From Micropterix aruncella (Eukaryota; Arthropoda; Insecta; Lepidoptera; Micropterigidae), in NCBI GenBank assembly GCA_944548615.1, contig OX155954.1, positions 5,514,924-5,578,923 of the forward strand: 64,000 nucleotides of DNA. Direction: 5' to 3'. The first letter of the stretch is position 1. Every line of letters begins with the position of its first letter. A model generated the notes under the pieces. That model saw only the letters and a program-made list of their open reading frames with translations, searched no databases and was not told where the DNA came from. Positions 13,525 to 25,217 of the stretch are shown in pieces. The translations under genes were made by a program, and so were the position numbers.

Positions 13525-13870
13525 ATTTACACGACCGTCCAACAACAAAGAAGTGTACTGTATTCAGGGTTCATCCATGTGTGATTTCCGTTTCTTTATT
13601 CCACCGTAGAACGTTACTGAATTGTATTGTTAGAACCGTGATGTCATCCCGAGCGTCATAGGGTACCTTAACTGCCCAAATATCAAGTAAGTACATAGAT
13701 GTCAAAATGTCCAAATTCCAATAAATTAACATAAATATATCGTGTTTAGTGTCGAATGAAAGGTCTGATTCAGTATGTTCCGGAAATATACATCTATCTA
13801 TATGGATAAATACACAAACTACAAATATTTCAGAAAACAACCGTGATGAAAATAGTTATTACAAGTAAAG
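13525..13870 (-). repeat. Repeat M, copy 2, truncated
   Basis: Reverse orientation. It begins with TTTACACGACCGTCCAAC and GGGTTCATCC, then the shared internal blocks. It stops near the conserved CCGTGATGAAAATAGTTATT, so it lacks the leader and left terminal repeat. Confidence 0.8.
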
Positions 13871-13980
13871 TACTACAAATGATTCCAGAAGCTAACGGAA
13901 AATCGGGTACCTCAATGAAATATATATTTTTGAATAGCTTAGACCTTCAGGATAATGGTTGATCATAGGCAAAAAGCGCT

Positions 13981-14036
13981 CAATACATGGGAAGGGGGTC
14001 AAATCGCTCAATACATGGGAAGGGGGTCAAATCGCT
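13981..14036. repeat. Exact 28-bp tandem duplication
   Basis: The 28-bp unit beginning CAATACATGGGAAGGGGGTC is present twice without mismatch (13981-14008 and 14009-14036). Perfect identity implies a recent duplication or assembly slip. Confidence 0.95.
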
Positions 14037-14216
14037 CTCATCAATTTTGTTTACACTAATAAACACTAAATTACATCAAGCGAACAGAAATGGTACTAAT
14101 GTAAAAATGCGACCAATGAAGTTACTCCACCACCCCCCCCCCCCTCCCCGCCACGTCGTCTATGTCGCTAATGTTCGGTCTACACGTTAGCTAACATATT
14201 GTACCATTGTCTGTCA

Positions 14217-14880
14217 TTGGGAGCTAACGGGCCCATGATGAGTTGGCCACGATGACCCATGTGTTCAGGGTCGGTCACACTCACGGGTCAACACCCATCC
14301 GACGGCCTCCACGCACGGGGTGCGAACCTGGGTAGGACTCTGGCCAGCGAACCAGTTTCCCCTGGGAATCAAACCTCTGGCGGTCCTGGACAGTCTGCGC
14401 ACCGTGCGACGCAAGCCAATCGATTCTGCACTCCGACTAACAGTCGGGGGAGTCTGGAAACTATATTGTTTCCTATAGAGCGGGGGTGGTTGCGTACCTT
14501 ACAGCGACTGCTCTTGAAATGACCATTGGCCATCCGATCCCGGTTCAGAGCCGGGCAAAGGACGCCTTGGTCCGCGATAGATTCGGTATACACCGTTTCA
14601 CCGCTTCGTAAGGGAGAGGCCCGCAAGCGACCTCGAACTCGGAACCAATCGAGAGACCGGAGAAATCTGGTCACAATTGGAAGTAAGGGCGCGAGTGTCT
14701 CGAGCCGCCGGGAAGTATTCCTGGCTATCTCGCGGTAAGGAGTTGGTCTCTTACGGGTTGTGGCGTAGCTAGACGTCGGATTGTTCTGTCCAAAGTCTTC
14801 TACGCTCACTGCAGGTCGATAGAACGACTAATCGTTAAAACGTCCTGTGGTGACGAGCTCGCCCGTTGTAGTTGACAACT
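14217..14880 (+). repeat. GC-rich dispersed repeat G, copy 1
   Basis: A ~660-bp unit starting GGGAGCTAACGGGCCC and ending GTTGTAGTTGACAACT. Landmarks are ACTCACGGGTCAACACCCAT, CTATAGAGCGGGGGTGGTTG, CGACTGCTCTTGAAA, CAAAGGACGCC and CTATCTCGCGGTAA. Long open frames occur on both strands but are not conserved between copies, so it is non-coding. It is much more GC-rich than its surroundings. Copy 2 follows head to tail after 25 bp. Confidence 0.9.
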
Positions 14881-14905
14881 CAATATGTACCATTGTCTAG
14901 ATACA

Positions 14906-15600
14906 GGGAGCTAATGAGCCCTGTTGCAGTTAGACCACTAAGACCCATGTGTTTAGGGTTGGTCAAGCGGACGGGTCAACACCCATCCAACACCCATCCA
15001 CGCAGAAGTACGAGCCAGGGTAGGACTCTGGCCTGCGGGCCAGTCCTCCTAGGAGTCAACCTTCGGGAGCTCCTGGATGGTTTGCGCACCACGTGGCGTC
15101 AGCCAATCAATTGCGCATTCTGACCGATAGCCGGGGGAGTCTGGACAGTACTGTCTCCTATAGAGCGTGGGTGGTTGTTAACCTTACGGCAACTACTCTT
15201 GAAACGACCAATCGGCTCCCGGATGCCGGGTGAACAGCCGGGCAAACTATGTCGTGGTCCGCGACAGATTCGGTAGACACCGTATCATCGCTTCGTAAGG
15301 TAGTGGACTGCGCAAGCGACCTCGAACCTGTAACCAGTCGGGATACCGGAGTAATCTGGTTGAAACTAGAAGTAAGAGCGCGAGTGTCGGCTCGCTGGGG
15401 ATTAACCTGGTTATCTCGCGGTAAGGCGTTAGTCTCTTACGGGCGAGTGGCGTAACTATATTTACTATATAACTATATTTTTATAGACAGTGGACTGTTT
15501 TCGTCCAGTCTTCTATACGTTCATCTCACGGAAGACAGAACGATCCAATATCTTTGAAACTTCTTGAGGTGACGGGTTCGCCCCACAGCTCTAGTTGTAC
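14906..15600 (+). repeat. Repeat G, copy 2, tandem to copy 1
   Basis: The same order of blocks as copy 1, starting GGGAGCTAATGAGCCC and ending near GGTGACGGGTTCGCCCC. It carries a small local duplication, CATCCAACACCCATCC (14985-15000), and an A+T insertion near 15455-15485. The 25 bp before it (ATGTACCATTGTCT...) resemble the flank before copy 1 (ATTGTACCATTGTCT...), so the repeating unit of the tandem includes this short spacer. Confidence 0.9.
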
Positions 15601-15664
15601 CACTGCCTTTGTCTCTCTCAGTCTTTCCCATACATTTTCACGCGTCACAGTGGTGCCGACTCGG

Positions 15665-15835
15665 TTCCACCTTAACAATGTGGCCCAACATTGGCCAACG
15701 TGTAGAGCAGGCGGCGGAAGCCAGTCGGCTCCTCTCGTCACGTGCCATGTTAAAAATGTATAGGAACGAGGGAGAAAGACATAGGCGATGCGGCCAACGT
15801 TGGCCAATGTGTAGAGGGGGCAATAGAAAACATGA
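15665..15835. repeat. Short direct repeats in a GC-rich patch
   Basis: The block GGCCAACATTGGCCA-ACGTGTAGAG-CAGGCGG near 15690 recurs in altered form near 15795 (GGCCAACGTTGGCCA-ATGTGTAGAG-GGGGC). The unit is about 110 bp and of unknown class. Confidence 0.55.
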
Positions 15836-15902
15836 TACCCAACGTTCGGTAGTAGACAAGGCATCAGAAAAAGATAAACCTGTTTTCACTCATACTTACC
15901 TA

Positions 15903-16651
15903 TACCTACTAATATTATAAAGAGGTAAAGTTTGTGAAGTTGTACGAAGTAATCTCTGGATCTACTGAACCGATTTTAAACATTCTTTTACCAATAGAAA
16001 GCCACGTTATTTGTGAGTGTCATAGGCTATATATTATTCCGAAAAATTAAAAAACTGTTTCGTGGTAGTCGGATTTTCAAAGTAAGTCGGAGAATAAGCA
16101 GTCGAACGAAAAAGTTTCTAACTAACTAACGCTGCCTTAACGATGAGAGATATATGATAAGGTCCTAGAGAAAAGTTGTAGAACTTGATAATGCTTACAA
16201 AAAAGTCAGCGACAGCATATGTCTAACTTTTATATTTAAGTCACAAAAAGTAGTATTTTATATAAAATAAATAATTTTAATCGTTAGGTCATGTTTATTG
16301 GTCATATTATCAACAATTATGAATTCTTATCAAAATAATTAAATTTATCGTCTAAAGTGTTTAAAACAAAAGACTGTACCCTTTAACTGCATATAATTTC
16401 CCTTTTACTGCATAAATAGTTAAAGATATATTACGCTCACAAATAAGACACTCACAAGAAAACACTCACAAATAACGGTATTATAGTCAAATTGGCATGC
16501 AAATACATACATACATATGCAGTAAAAATATAACCCTTCTTTTGGCAGTCAGGAAATAAATCATACCACTCAGTACTAACCGAACCACACTCATAATTAC
16601 ATCACAGGTAAAAAGTTTTACCGCCCAACGAAGTGGGCACGGGTCAGCTAG
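15903..16651 (+). mobile_element. Non-autonomous Helitron H750, copy 1
   Basis: A 749-bp element whose 3' end is the hairpin GCCCA-ACGAAG-TGGGC, then ACGGGTCAGCTAG, followed by T. Its 5' end is TACCTACTAATATTATAAAG after A. It is closely similar over its whole length to 39008-39757. It has no ORF of note. The first base after T is A where Helitrons usually have TC, so the 5' end is slightly mutated. Confidence 0.85.
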
Positions 16652-16659
16652 TACATATA

Positions 16660-17195
16660 TAAATTGTTAATTATCTACACTAGCTGCTACAACTTTAATT
16701 TCCATATAATACAACAAGTACCACTGCATTGTTGTTCGAACAACAAACAGGTTTCACGCGCGCGGATACCATTTGGGTACAAAATTACTACGCATTTCAC
16801 TTATCGCTTGACAGAACACAATTCCAACGTTGTTCCTATGCGTTTCGTAATGACGGTCGTTTACTTGACAATTCTACGCGTGATGTTTTCCATATTAGCA
16901 TATTTTTGTAATTTTTAGGCCCACAATTTATAGTTCGTTCATAAAATATCTAAAGAGCCGATTGCAATGAATATGTCAATCGATATTGTGAGGAAGTGAT
17001 GATTTGGAATTATGTGATCACAGCTAAGTAGAACGACAAATAGTGATTTAGTGTGATTCGCGTGAGGTAACACATTTGTGATATTGGAGAAAGTTCAAAT
17101 ATAATAAAAAAGGACATCTTTGGTTCAGAAATCTATTATCAAACAAATTATCTGATGTCATCGCTGCTATTTTTAACGTAAACTTAGATTACACA
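16660..17195. other. Non-coding stretch
   Basis: Two overlapping frames of 60-84 codons near 16664-16918 show no known motif. Nothing else supported. Confidence 0.35.
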
Positions 17196-17199
17196 GAAA

Positions 17200-17471
17200 A
17201 TATGCATTACGGTCCATTCTGCTCGTTTATGGAATCAGCTAGCTCTCTCTGCCAGGCATGCACCTTCGTTGCTCACTTTCAAAAAGTTGTTAAAGAAACA
17301 TTTATTTACACACATCCAATAACCAAATACCTCATCCTGTCCTCTTATTTATCCTTTCCTGGGCAACCTTAGCATAAGTTATTGACGTATATTTGTATTA
17401 GTTTAATTTTAATTTACCTTTATTACTTCTGTGTGTATTGTACGGTGACAATTAGGAATTATTTTATCAAA
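17200..17471 (+). mobile_element. LINE 3' end: last RT codons and UTR
   Basis: From about 17215 one frame reads HSARLWNQLALSARHAPSLL then TFKKLLKKHLF, with a stop at 17320-17322. The pattern RLWNxLxxxxRxxxSLxxFKxxLKxxLF is the usual C-terminus of LINE ORF2 proteins. The UTR after it is cut at 17472 by a small inverted-repeat element. Confidence 0.85.
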
Positions 17472-17877
17472 TGAGGACATCAGGGGAAGAACGATGAGGG
17501 TTATGTTTTTGTGTAACTGAGAAAAACGACTTTAAAGATTTGAGGCAAGGATACAAAGTTGTTCATGGTCAGAAGTCATATGTTATTTTAGTATTATTTG
17601 ACATCATATTTAGTTAGGGTTGATATTATTGTAAGAACATTATAATATGTGTATATAATACATCAGTATTCCCCACAATCGATTCAATTCTCATCGTTTT
17701 TCCCCAACATGCTATTTCAAAAATGTCCATTTTTGCCATAATATTTCCTATTTCCATCATCAATATTTCCTATTCGATTTTGCCATAATTTTCTTATGGG
17801 TACAACGCACATTTCCTAATACTCAGTTTAAAATGAAGAAAAATGGTACATTCATCGTTCTTCCCCAGGTGTCCTCA
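17472..17877. mobile_element. MITE-like element, ~406 bp, 26-bp inverted ends
   Basis: The left end TGAGGACATCAGGGGAAGAA-CGATGA and the right end read on the other strand, TGAGGACACCTGGGGAAGAA-CGATGA, match with two differences. The inside is A+T-rich and non-coding. It lies inside the LINE 3' UTR at 17471, so it is younger than that LINE. A target duplication is not clear (flanks ATCAAA and AATGG). Confidence 0.75.
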
Positions 17878-17884
17878 AATGGTT

Positions 17885-18012
17885 GACTGTAAGATATCGC
17901 TATAGCGATAAGTTCGCCATTTGTGCATAAATTGTCTTTTCTTATAAAACCAGTATAATATTAATTATGTAATGTTTTTATAGCACAATAAAGTAAATTT
18001 ATTCTATTCCAT
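17885..18012 (+). mobile_element. LINE 3' UTR tail with (TTCTA)-type end
   Basis: The block CGCCATTTGTGCATAAATTG, then TTATAAAACCAGTATAATAT, GCACAATAAA and a TTTATTCTATTCCATTCTA tail. The same tail occurs at 46463-46562, which identifies it as a 5'-truncated LINE end. Confidence 0.75.
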
Positions 18013-18237
18013 TCTAAAATTCTGAAAAAAAACAGCGAACTAACGATGAATCAGCGAACTAAAGAATCTCTAATCAACACCATCCTATCTCCACAACCTT
18101 TTCGAACCATTAAGTTCTAAGATAACGTTCTCGCACTCCAGTCAGCTTCTGGCAAATTATACAAAATTCCTCGGTAATTCGGCGTAATCATTTAAGGGCA
18201 TTGCCAAGCGCGGAACTGCATAAGACTAAAACATACC

Positions 18238-18540
18238 CATAATATTATTACAAATGTACCATTTCTTGCATATCTACATATTAAATTACCTACTTAATGT
18301 ATTATATAAAATTATGAAAAAATACATTTTTAGAATGGTTTTCGTCTTGATTTGACTTCGCAAAATTATCTATCAGTTTTGAGACATCCACGTTTTGGGC
18401 TTCCTTAGCTTCCAGTAGAGTCGGGTGGATCTTCGACCGTAACGAAAGTTCAATTTTGGGCCCCCAAACTACCGTGGCCCCGGTGCGCCGCACCGGCTGC
18501 AGCGGCTTAGTTACGCCACCGCTTAAATTTAAACAAATTG
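18238..18540. repeat. Dispersed repeat D, copy 1
   Basis: Matches 51292-51570: ATTATTACAAATGTACCA, ATACATTT-TAGAATGGTTTTC, ATCAGTTTTGAGACATCC, and the GC-rich end with the palindrome CCGGTGCGCCGCACCGG and CTTAGTTACGCCA. An 82-codon minus-strand frame across it is not kept in copy 2, so it is non-coding. Confidence 0.8.
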
Positions 18541-18544
18541 ATAT

Positions 18545-19560
18545 AATCATTTAATCGCACATGGAATCAAAACTGTCATTGCAATTTGCAATGTCAGACA
18601 TATGCAATTTGAAAGAAATAGTTCGCAATAATTAAAATAAAGTAGGTATTCATAATTCATATTCATAAAATATTCAATTGAAAGGAAACCGTAAAAATTA
18701 TACGCCGAACACAGTTACAAATTATTGTGTTAATAATAAATAGAACAGTCCACATTAGATGCAATTATTTGTATTTTTGTGATAAATATTTGTAAGACTG
18801 CGTCATAATCCAGAAAATTTTACTAGAATTTATTTAAATAACGTATTTTTTTTAATAACTAAAAGCATTCTGACTTTAGAAAAAAATATGTATTAGATTT
18901 TTCTTATATAATATGTATACTTTTGGGATTTTTTTAAAGCAGGACATACCCATAGGGAGAATATGTGCTGTCTAAAATCTATGGTGCACCAAACGCTGAA
19001 TGAAATGCCATGATGGAGATGTGTTTCGAAATGAGCGAAACACATGATTCTGGCGTCTGTTTTAACAGTGAATTTACGTATTTGTTGCAAATAAAAACAT
19101 GCACCAGAAAGCTTGACGCTCAATACGGCATTCGTCGATTACGGCACCGAGAAATTTATGTATACGTAACCATGTTGCTCACGTTGTTCAATCATATCCC
19201 TAGTGATGAAATATTAGGAGAGGCATTTTGCAACCATATTGTATCATTGAAACTATTGATCGGATTGGTGACCAATCCACGATTAATCGACGATTATTCA
19301 TGTTTTGACGATTAATCGGAATCGTCGATTCTAAGCCCGATTATTAAGCGATTAGCGGTGGATAACACAAAATAAACAGGTCAAGAAAACTGATAAATCT
19401 TATAAAAAATCAAAATTCCAAACATACTGATATATTAAGAAATTGTCAAGCTCCTCCGAGTGCGTACAACAATATAATTCGAGTGGCAGATGATCATGAT
19501 CCTTTTTCGAATATTGCAGGGAAGTAGCTTAGGGGGAGCTCCTAGGGGACTCCCTAGCTT
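18545..19560. other. Non-coding stretch with repeated CGATTAATCG motifs
   Basis: Around 19255-19345 the motif (A/G)ATTAATCG(A/G) and its complement recur several times, as in the sub-terminal parts of some hAT elements. That fits the hAT scrap just downstream, but the element's ends cannot be placed. Confidence 0.35.
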
Positions 19561-19564
19561 GCAG

Positions 19565-19790
19565 GGAAGTACAGACTTATTTACCAACTCTTAAGCTCTG
19601 CACAATATTAGCACAATAATAGCTATTACAGTAATTTTAAGACAATTGCACAAAAATATCTGACCTTTCAATTAAGTTCAAAATTATCTGAGAGATTATT
19701 TGCAAAAGCTGGACTTACCCAGAGTGATTTAAGAAATATGCTGTCATCATAACTAACAGATGCTATGTTTTTACGATATTTTTTTTCCTA
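19565..19790 (+). pseudogene. hAT transposase C-terminal scrap
   Basis: From about 19667 the plus strand reads FQLSSKLSERLFAKAGLTQS then DLRNMLSS, with stops after it. The pattern SSxxSERLFxxAGxxxxxxRNxL is the well-known C-terminal hAT dimerisation signature. The preceding EVQTYLPTL is compatible. It is a different family from the hAT at 11461 because the peptide differs. Confidence 0.65.
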
Positions 19791-20266
19791 TTGTAACTAC
19801 ATGTCCTAACTCTTAAGCTAGTGTCTAATCAATTTTGAATAAATAAAATAGTTTATTTAAAAAAAAAAGGTAATATGTAGGTTAATAATATACATACCTA
19901 CATATAATTAGATTCCTTATATGAGTATGAACGACACGACGATAAAACGACACGGAACGGAACTAACTGTGAATTAGTTATATTTTGCCTTATAATCAAA
20001 AGCTTAGAAAATTACTTTGAAATGAGTAACCAATGACGGAAGATCCTTTATATAAATTATAAAAAGAATCAGCCCGAGGATACAGCGAGCTGTCGATACA
20101 AATTACGTCGTAAATAGCAAATCTAGGTAGAGGCGTAAGCCTAATTATGTATGTGTCGAGTCTCGGATTGTAAAGGATTGGGATGAACCACTTTGTCGCT
20201 TAATTTTAATTTAAATGTCATTATTTTTTCTTAGTGTAGTCATAGTTGAATTATACGATATGTACA

Positions 20267-20303
20267 AAACTACTGGCTTAGTAAACACCTAAGCCAGTAG
20301 TTT
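20267..20303. repeat. Perfect hairpin, 15-bp stem
   Basis: AAACTACTGGCTTAG at 20267-20281, loop TAAACAC, then CTAAGCCAGTAGTTT at 20289-20303. The right arm belongs to the LINE fragment and the left arm is the extra inverted copy. Confidence 0.95.
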
Positions 20304-20480
20304 CACTGTCAGTGAGCTCCACTGATTGCCGTCTGTTCGAGAGGTAACTTCGGAACCATTTTAGGCCGATTCCTCGGATTCCGTATCTTTCGAGCTTAAA
20401 CAATAAGCTCCCGTGGTTCACCATTTGGAAAGCCTGCGGCGGTTCGGGTCGCAAAACTCAGAAGACTGGACTGAATACGT
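20267..20480 (-). pseudogene. LINE RT core fragment
   Basis: On the minus strand the reading VNHGSLLFKLERYGIRGIGL then KWFRSYLSNRRQSVEL matches the RT block behind the first catalytic Asp (usual FDxVNHxxLLxKLxxYGIRG). Upstream of VNH the frame is broken. The 3' edge ends in a perfect 15-bp snap-back hairpin at 20267-20303. Confidence 0.85.
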
Positions 20481-20914
20481 GTGTGACAATCTTAATGTGA
20501 CATCCAAATACTTCCGGATGAGCATGTTATTTTTATTGCCTGTAGTCGCGTAATAATAGTGACGTGCATACCATTCTTATAACGTCGTATAAAGCATGCA
20601 ACGGTTAGAGACTGTGCGCCAGGTGGGTGTTGTTGTGCACAGCCGGTGTTTAGTGGGCGAAATTATCCAGAGCGCTTTTTGCGCTTGCCGTAATGGAGAT
20701 CAAGTATGCGGGCGTATTTCGCGCTGTGAAAGCATTTTGTACGTGTATCAGACGAAAAATAGTTTTTTCCAACTGCCGTACTTCCCGTTTAGGTGAAGCG
20801 AAACACGAATGTGAACATAATTATGTCGAGTAATTATAATTCATGGCATAGCTCCTCTTCGTCTTTTTCCTATTATTACAATTCATGCTGGAGTCTTTCG
20901 TTGAATAAACTGGA

Positions 20915-21085
20915 TGAATTAATGAATTATCTCTACTGAGACAATGAACTGAATACACTGGAGGTTATATTTTTAAGGTTGAGGAGCACCTGCGTTTGAG
21001 GAAGAGAGAGAAAGGTAAATCAACTGACCAGTATGCCAGCGACTTAGAGCCGATATTGAAAAGTAAAAGGGTGAGGTTTCAGAAT
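20915..21085 (+). repeat. Coding-like dispersed repeat V, copy 1
   Basis: Matches the reverse of 38695-38905. It contains TTTTTAAGGTTGAGGAGCAC and reads FKVEEHLRLRKREKGKSTDQ then YASDLEPILKSKR. The same peptide with changes occurs in the second copy, so the ancestor was probably coding. I do not recognise the family. Upstream of FKVEE this copy has a stop. Confidence 0.6.
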
Positions 21086-21089
21086 TATG

Positions 21090-21500
21090 AGGGCAGTTTA
21101 TTTATTTACTTATTTAAAGTAATAGGTACACAACCCCAATAAATAATAAATACCGAAAATCAAATATATAGAAACATAATTACTAATATTTAAAATAATT
21201 TCTTATTAGAGCATGATATTTTATGTACACTCCGCATGACTAATTAATTATTGCCATTTAAATGATAATTCACAAAAAAATAAATATAAAAAATATTTTT
21301 ATTGAAATTATTAAAATCGATATTACAATATAACATAGGAAATTATATAAAAATAATAATAACTATTTAGTCCAAAATTAATATACAGCAATGTCATTTA
21401 AATATAATAAACGAGAAAATGTCATTAAAAATTACCATAAAAATAAAAATATTAGCAATAAACTTAAAATTATCTATAAAAAGTGTAATAAAAAACGTCA
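21090..21500. other. Very A+T-rich non-coding stretch
   Basis: Almost only A and T with scattered homopolymers; no gene seen. Confidence 0.5.
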
Positions 21501-21501
21501 C

Positions 21502-22069
<568 letters not shown>

Positions 22070-22079
22070 CGGTCTTCTA

Positions 22080-22588
22080 GTTTGAGTATCTATGTAGTGA
22101 CTCTAAGTGAATCTAAGTAGGTATTTCTAGATCCTTCAATCAATCAATCACTCCTTTTGTTGACTTAAAATTATGTTATTACAAACAACTTCATGGTCCC
22201 CTTGGGTACTTGGGGACAATATGAGCAAGAGCAATGCAATTAATTAATTTTATAAATTACCAAAATTGCTACGCACAGCATATAATTGTCTATAATTATT
22301 AAATTCCCAAGAAAGCTAATTAAGTGGGTGTTTCATGACCTTAACAACGGCTTTGTGTCCATGGACAAGGTCACAAATCACAAAATTTTGGGCAATTCCG
22401 CGCTTGGCTGCGCCCACTGATGTGTTTCGGTCATTTGACAAGCATTCATTTTGTATCTAGCGTAAGTTAGCATAATAATCGCTTAGAAGCCAATATTACT
22501 GATATTTTTTTAAATTTATGTATTGGTTTATTATTTGTGGCAATTATAATAATAGACGCCTAAAAATAAAAGTAGTACATTAAAAATA
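22080..22588. other. Non-coding stretch
   Basis: No gene or repeat recognised. Confidence 0.4.
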
Positions 22589-22590
22589 GT

Positions 22591-22701
22591 ATAAAAACGA
22601 ATTTACCGCTTGAAGTTTGCAGCACCCGAGTTTTCGGCGATGTATAATATATCTCCGAAACATCTGGTGCTGAAAGCCTCACGCGGTAAATTCGTTTTTA
22701 T
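22591..22701. repeat. 110-bp foldback, tiny MITE or hairpin
   Basis: ATAAAAACGAATTTACCGC (22591-22609) pairs with GCGGTAAATTCGTTTTTAT (22683-22701). Further in, CAGCACC pairs with GGTGCTG. The whole segment folds into one long imperfect hairpin around an AT-rich centre. It could be a very small MITE or a hairpin RNA source. Confidence 0.8.
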
Positions 22702-22959
22702 CCTATATATATAATGTCAAACAACCGCGATAGTCTTGGATTTCAACAAATCGTACATAGTAGAAATTTTAGACAAAGACCATACCTATAGAGGGACTAC
22801 AAACGCTGGAAATCGGGATATCCTCAAGTGATTTAAACCTGGTTTTCATGACATAGCGGTAATAGTGCCATACTTTATTATAAGTTAACAAAAGAAAATA
22901 AAAGTAACATCTAAAGATATATATGTATCTTTAAATTGCATTAATTCACTTAAAGTTTC

Positions 22960-23790
22960 TCACGAAATTCAGTCTTGAATGTATTCAATGACTCGACCGC
23001 ATTGTCGCACCTAACCGATTCCATAAAATCGCCGAATTAAATAGGAGAAACTTGCTTGAAAACTTGTGGCTTTATACTTTGGAATAGTCGCCATATATTC
23101 ACGGGCTCGTGTGGAGTAGGCATAGCGATGACGAAACCTAGTAATCAACGAATATAGGTAACGCAGCTGCTGAGTTCGTACCACCTTGACAAGATAGGAA
23201 GCAGGGTGTAGTTGACCCCTTCACCTCATTTTCAGCATGAAGGCTTTGCTAATAAATGACAATGCATGTTGATGGTGAGGAATATGAAAGGAAACTCTTG
23301 CACAAGCATTTTGATTTTGGGTCTTCTTAAAAAACACGGGCCGCATACACAGTTACCATAGTGTAACTCTAATAAAATCACAGCATTGACGACTAAGATA
23401 CGGACTTTGACGCAGAGGTTCTTCCCGAGTCTGTATAAGACTTTGAACCGTGCAAACGCCATCCATCTCGCTCGCTGATATGCTCTTCAAAACGAACATT
23501 TGAATAAAAAAGAAGACCCAAATTTCGTGTAGTAGAAGCTAATGGAATTTACGAGAAGTTCGTCATTATATTAGACAAGCAACTAAAGTAATTTTTCTTT
23601 CAAGCCCTTTTTGAACCAAGGATCATATAACAGGACTGATGGATTTATCTTCAAAGCATGCTGATTAGGCCAGGTAGTTAGCCTTTCAAGGCCAGTATTA
23701 ATGTTATTTGCCGTTAGGTTTAGTCCTTTAGGATATATGGGGTGCAAGATTTGTGTATCATCTGCGTACAAGTGATATGAGCAATGCTCA
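22960..23790 (-). pseudogene. Decayed LINE, RT palm to C-terminus
   Basis: Minus strand: MYADDTQILHP near 23771 gives the catalytic YADD box intact, followed by a W-x-x-x-H-A-L-K-I-N-P motif. At 23462-23232 another frame reads KVLYRLGKNLCVKVRILVVN then LHYGNCVCGP, matching the post-RT domain. Near 22965-23030 comes a SLNTFKTEFREKL-like end. Several frameshifts separate these blocks. The order and spacing are those of a Jockey/CR1-type ORF2. Confidence 0.8.
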
Positions 23791-23805
23791 ACATCGGATC
23801 GATGC

Positions 23806-23853
23806 TACACACACAAACACACACAGACGCACACACACACGCGCGCGCACACT
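23806..23853. repeat. (CA)n/(CG)n microsatellite
   Basis: Mixed ACAC, GACG and GCGC tract. Confidence 0.9.
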
Positions 23854-23859
23854 AGTTTA

Positions 23860-25170
23860 AACTAATATGCACCACTTAATAACTATACGTCACGGTTAAC
23901 TATAACATTTAGCCTTAAAAACATTTATGGCGACACTGCATTTGTAACGAATAAAAAAGTCTATTGACCAGATATTTATTTCCTCGAATTGGTAATGGAG
24001 CTTTTTTCGTAACTAGCTGTGCGGCAGCTATGCGCCGTTTAATTTAAAAATGAAATCGGATTATTCATAAATAATTTAGAGTACTTCGGAATAAACAATA
24101 TTGTTGGTCATATTTTCGCGTGGTATTCGTATATACTGATTTTCGCCGCAACCTAATCTAGATAAGGCATGCACGGTTCGGCTCTTCTCGGTTATGCTCG
24201 GTTCTCATCGGGCGGGCGAACTCGGCCCCCAACCCATCGTGTCCCAGCGCCCGTTTGCGTACTACTTCGTTTTCGATTACCGTTTTTTTTGCTCGGCTCC
24301 TGAGGGCCGTAACATAATGTTAAATATCCTATAACCTTCCTCAAGAATTGGGCTATCAAATGCAAAAAGATTTTGCAAACCCGACAGGTAGTTAAAGAGA
24401 TTAACTCTTCAGGTTTATTATTAGTATAGACATTGATTTTACTATAAAATCAATGGTATAGATGTAAGATTTTTGTATGTATGGCGGTGATTACTTGTTT
24501 GTTTGTAATTGCTTTTTATCGTTAGATAGAAACCAAACAAACCTGTAATTAAAATAGTATCGATATGAATATTACCGCAATCCATGCGGTTTATGGCCTG
24601 TGAAATATTACATTCACTCTTGTATCCCGATTTCCATCGTTAACCATTAAAGACATGGATCTAAGTGTGCATTTTCCGTTTCTCTTCATCGCTATCACCA
24701 TTCTTAAATTGTAAATTACTAGCGGATTCCCACAATGAATATTTCAGCATCTTAAAATTAATTTGAAAACATAGTTTCATCGAGTTAATAAATATTCATT
24801 AAAAACTGAAATATGAAATTAAACGTGGGATTCGGCACAAAAAAACGTATAAGAATATATCCGGATTCAAAACGCATTACGCAACCGGAAGTAAGTCTAG
24901 ATTTTAATCTTAATATTATAATATACTATGTCAAATCTCTCAAATTACATAACATGCACCTCTTACACTTTTTACACTTTTAATTGTGCATTAAAATAAT
25001 GTAATTTATGGGCTGTCAGAGTCATATTATTATGGTACTGGATCGTAAAATTAGCGATGTGTATTATATAAAAAATGCCTATATATAATGTTGCATCGCG
25101 TAATTAATTACTGTGTTAATATTATTCCAGTTTCTGTGAATTTATTGTTATGAGATACGGATATTCGAGT
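23860..25170. other. Non-coding stretch
   Basis: No coding sequence recognised. 24170-24300 is GC-richer with repeated GGCTC/CGGTTC words but no clear element. Confidence 0.4.
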
Positions 25171-25174
25171 AACG

Positions 25175-25217
25175 GGGGGCGGGGGTGTGTGGGGGGGGGG
25201 GGGGGGGGGGGGGGGGG
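25175..25217. repeat. Poly-G tract with 27 consecutive G
   Basis: 25191-25217 is 27 uninterrupted G, preceded by shorter G runs. It can form G-quadruplexes and is prone to length errors. Confidence 0.95.

Noticed and set aside
14259..14809. ORFs of 87-146 codons on both strands in the GC-rich region (also 26144-26718, 50415-50777, 62806-63102)
   Set aside because: They lie in repeat G, occur on both strands, and their frames are not conserved between copies. High GC simply removes stop codons.
15526..15920. Overlapping 69-112 codon frames on both strands
   Set aside because: They span the end of repeat G copy 2 and a patch of direct repeats; no protein family is recognisable.
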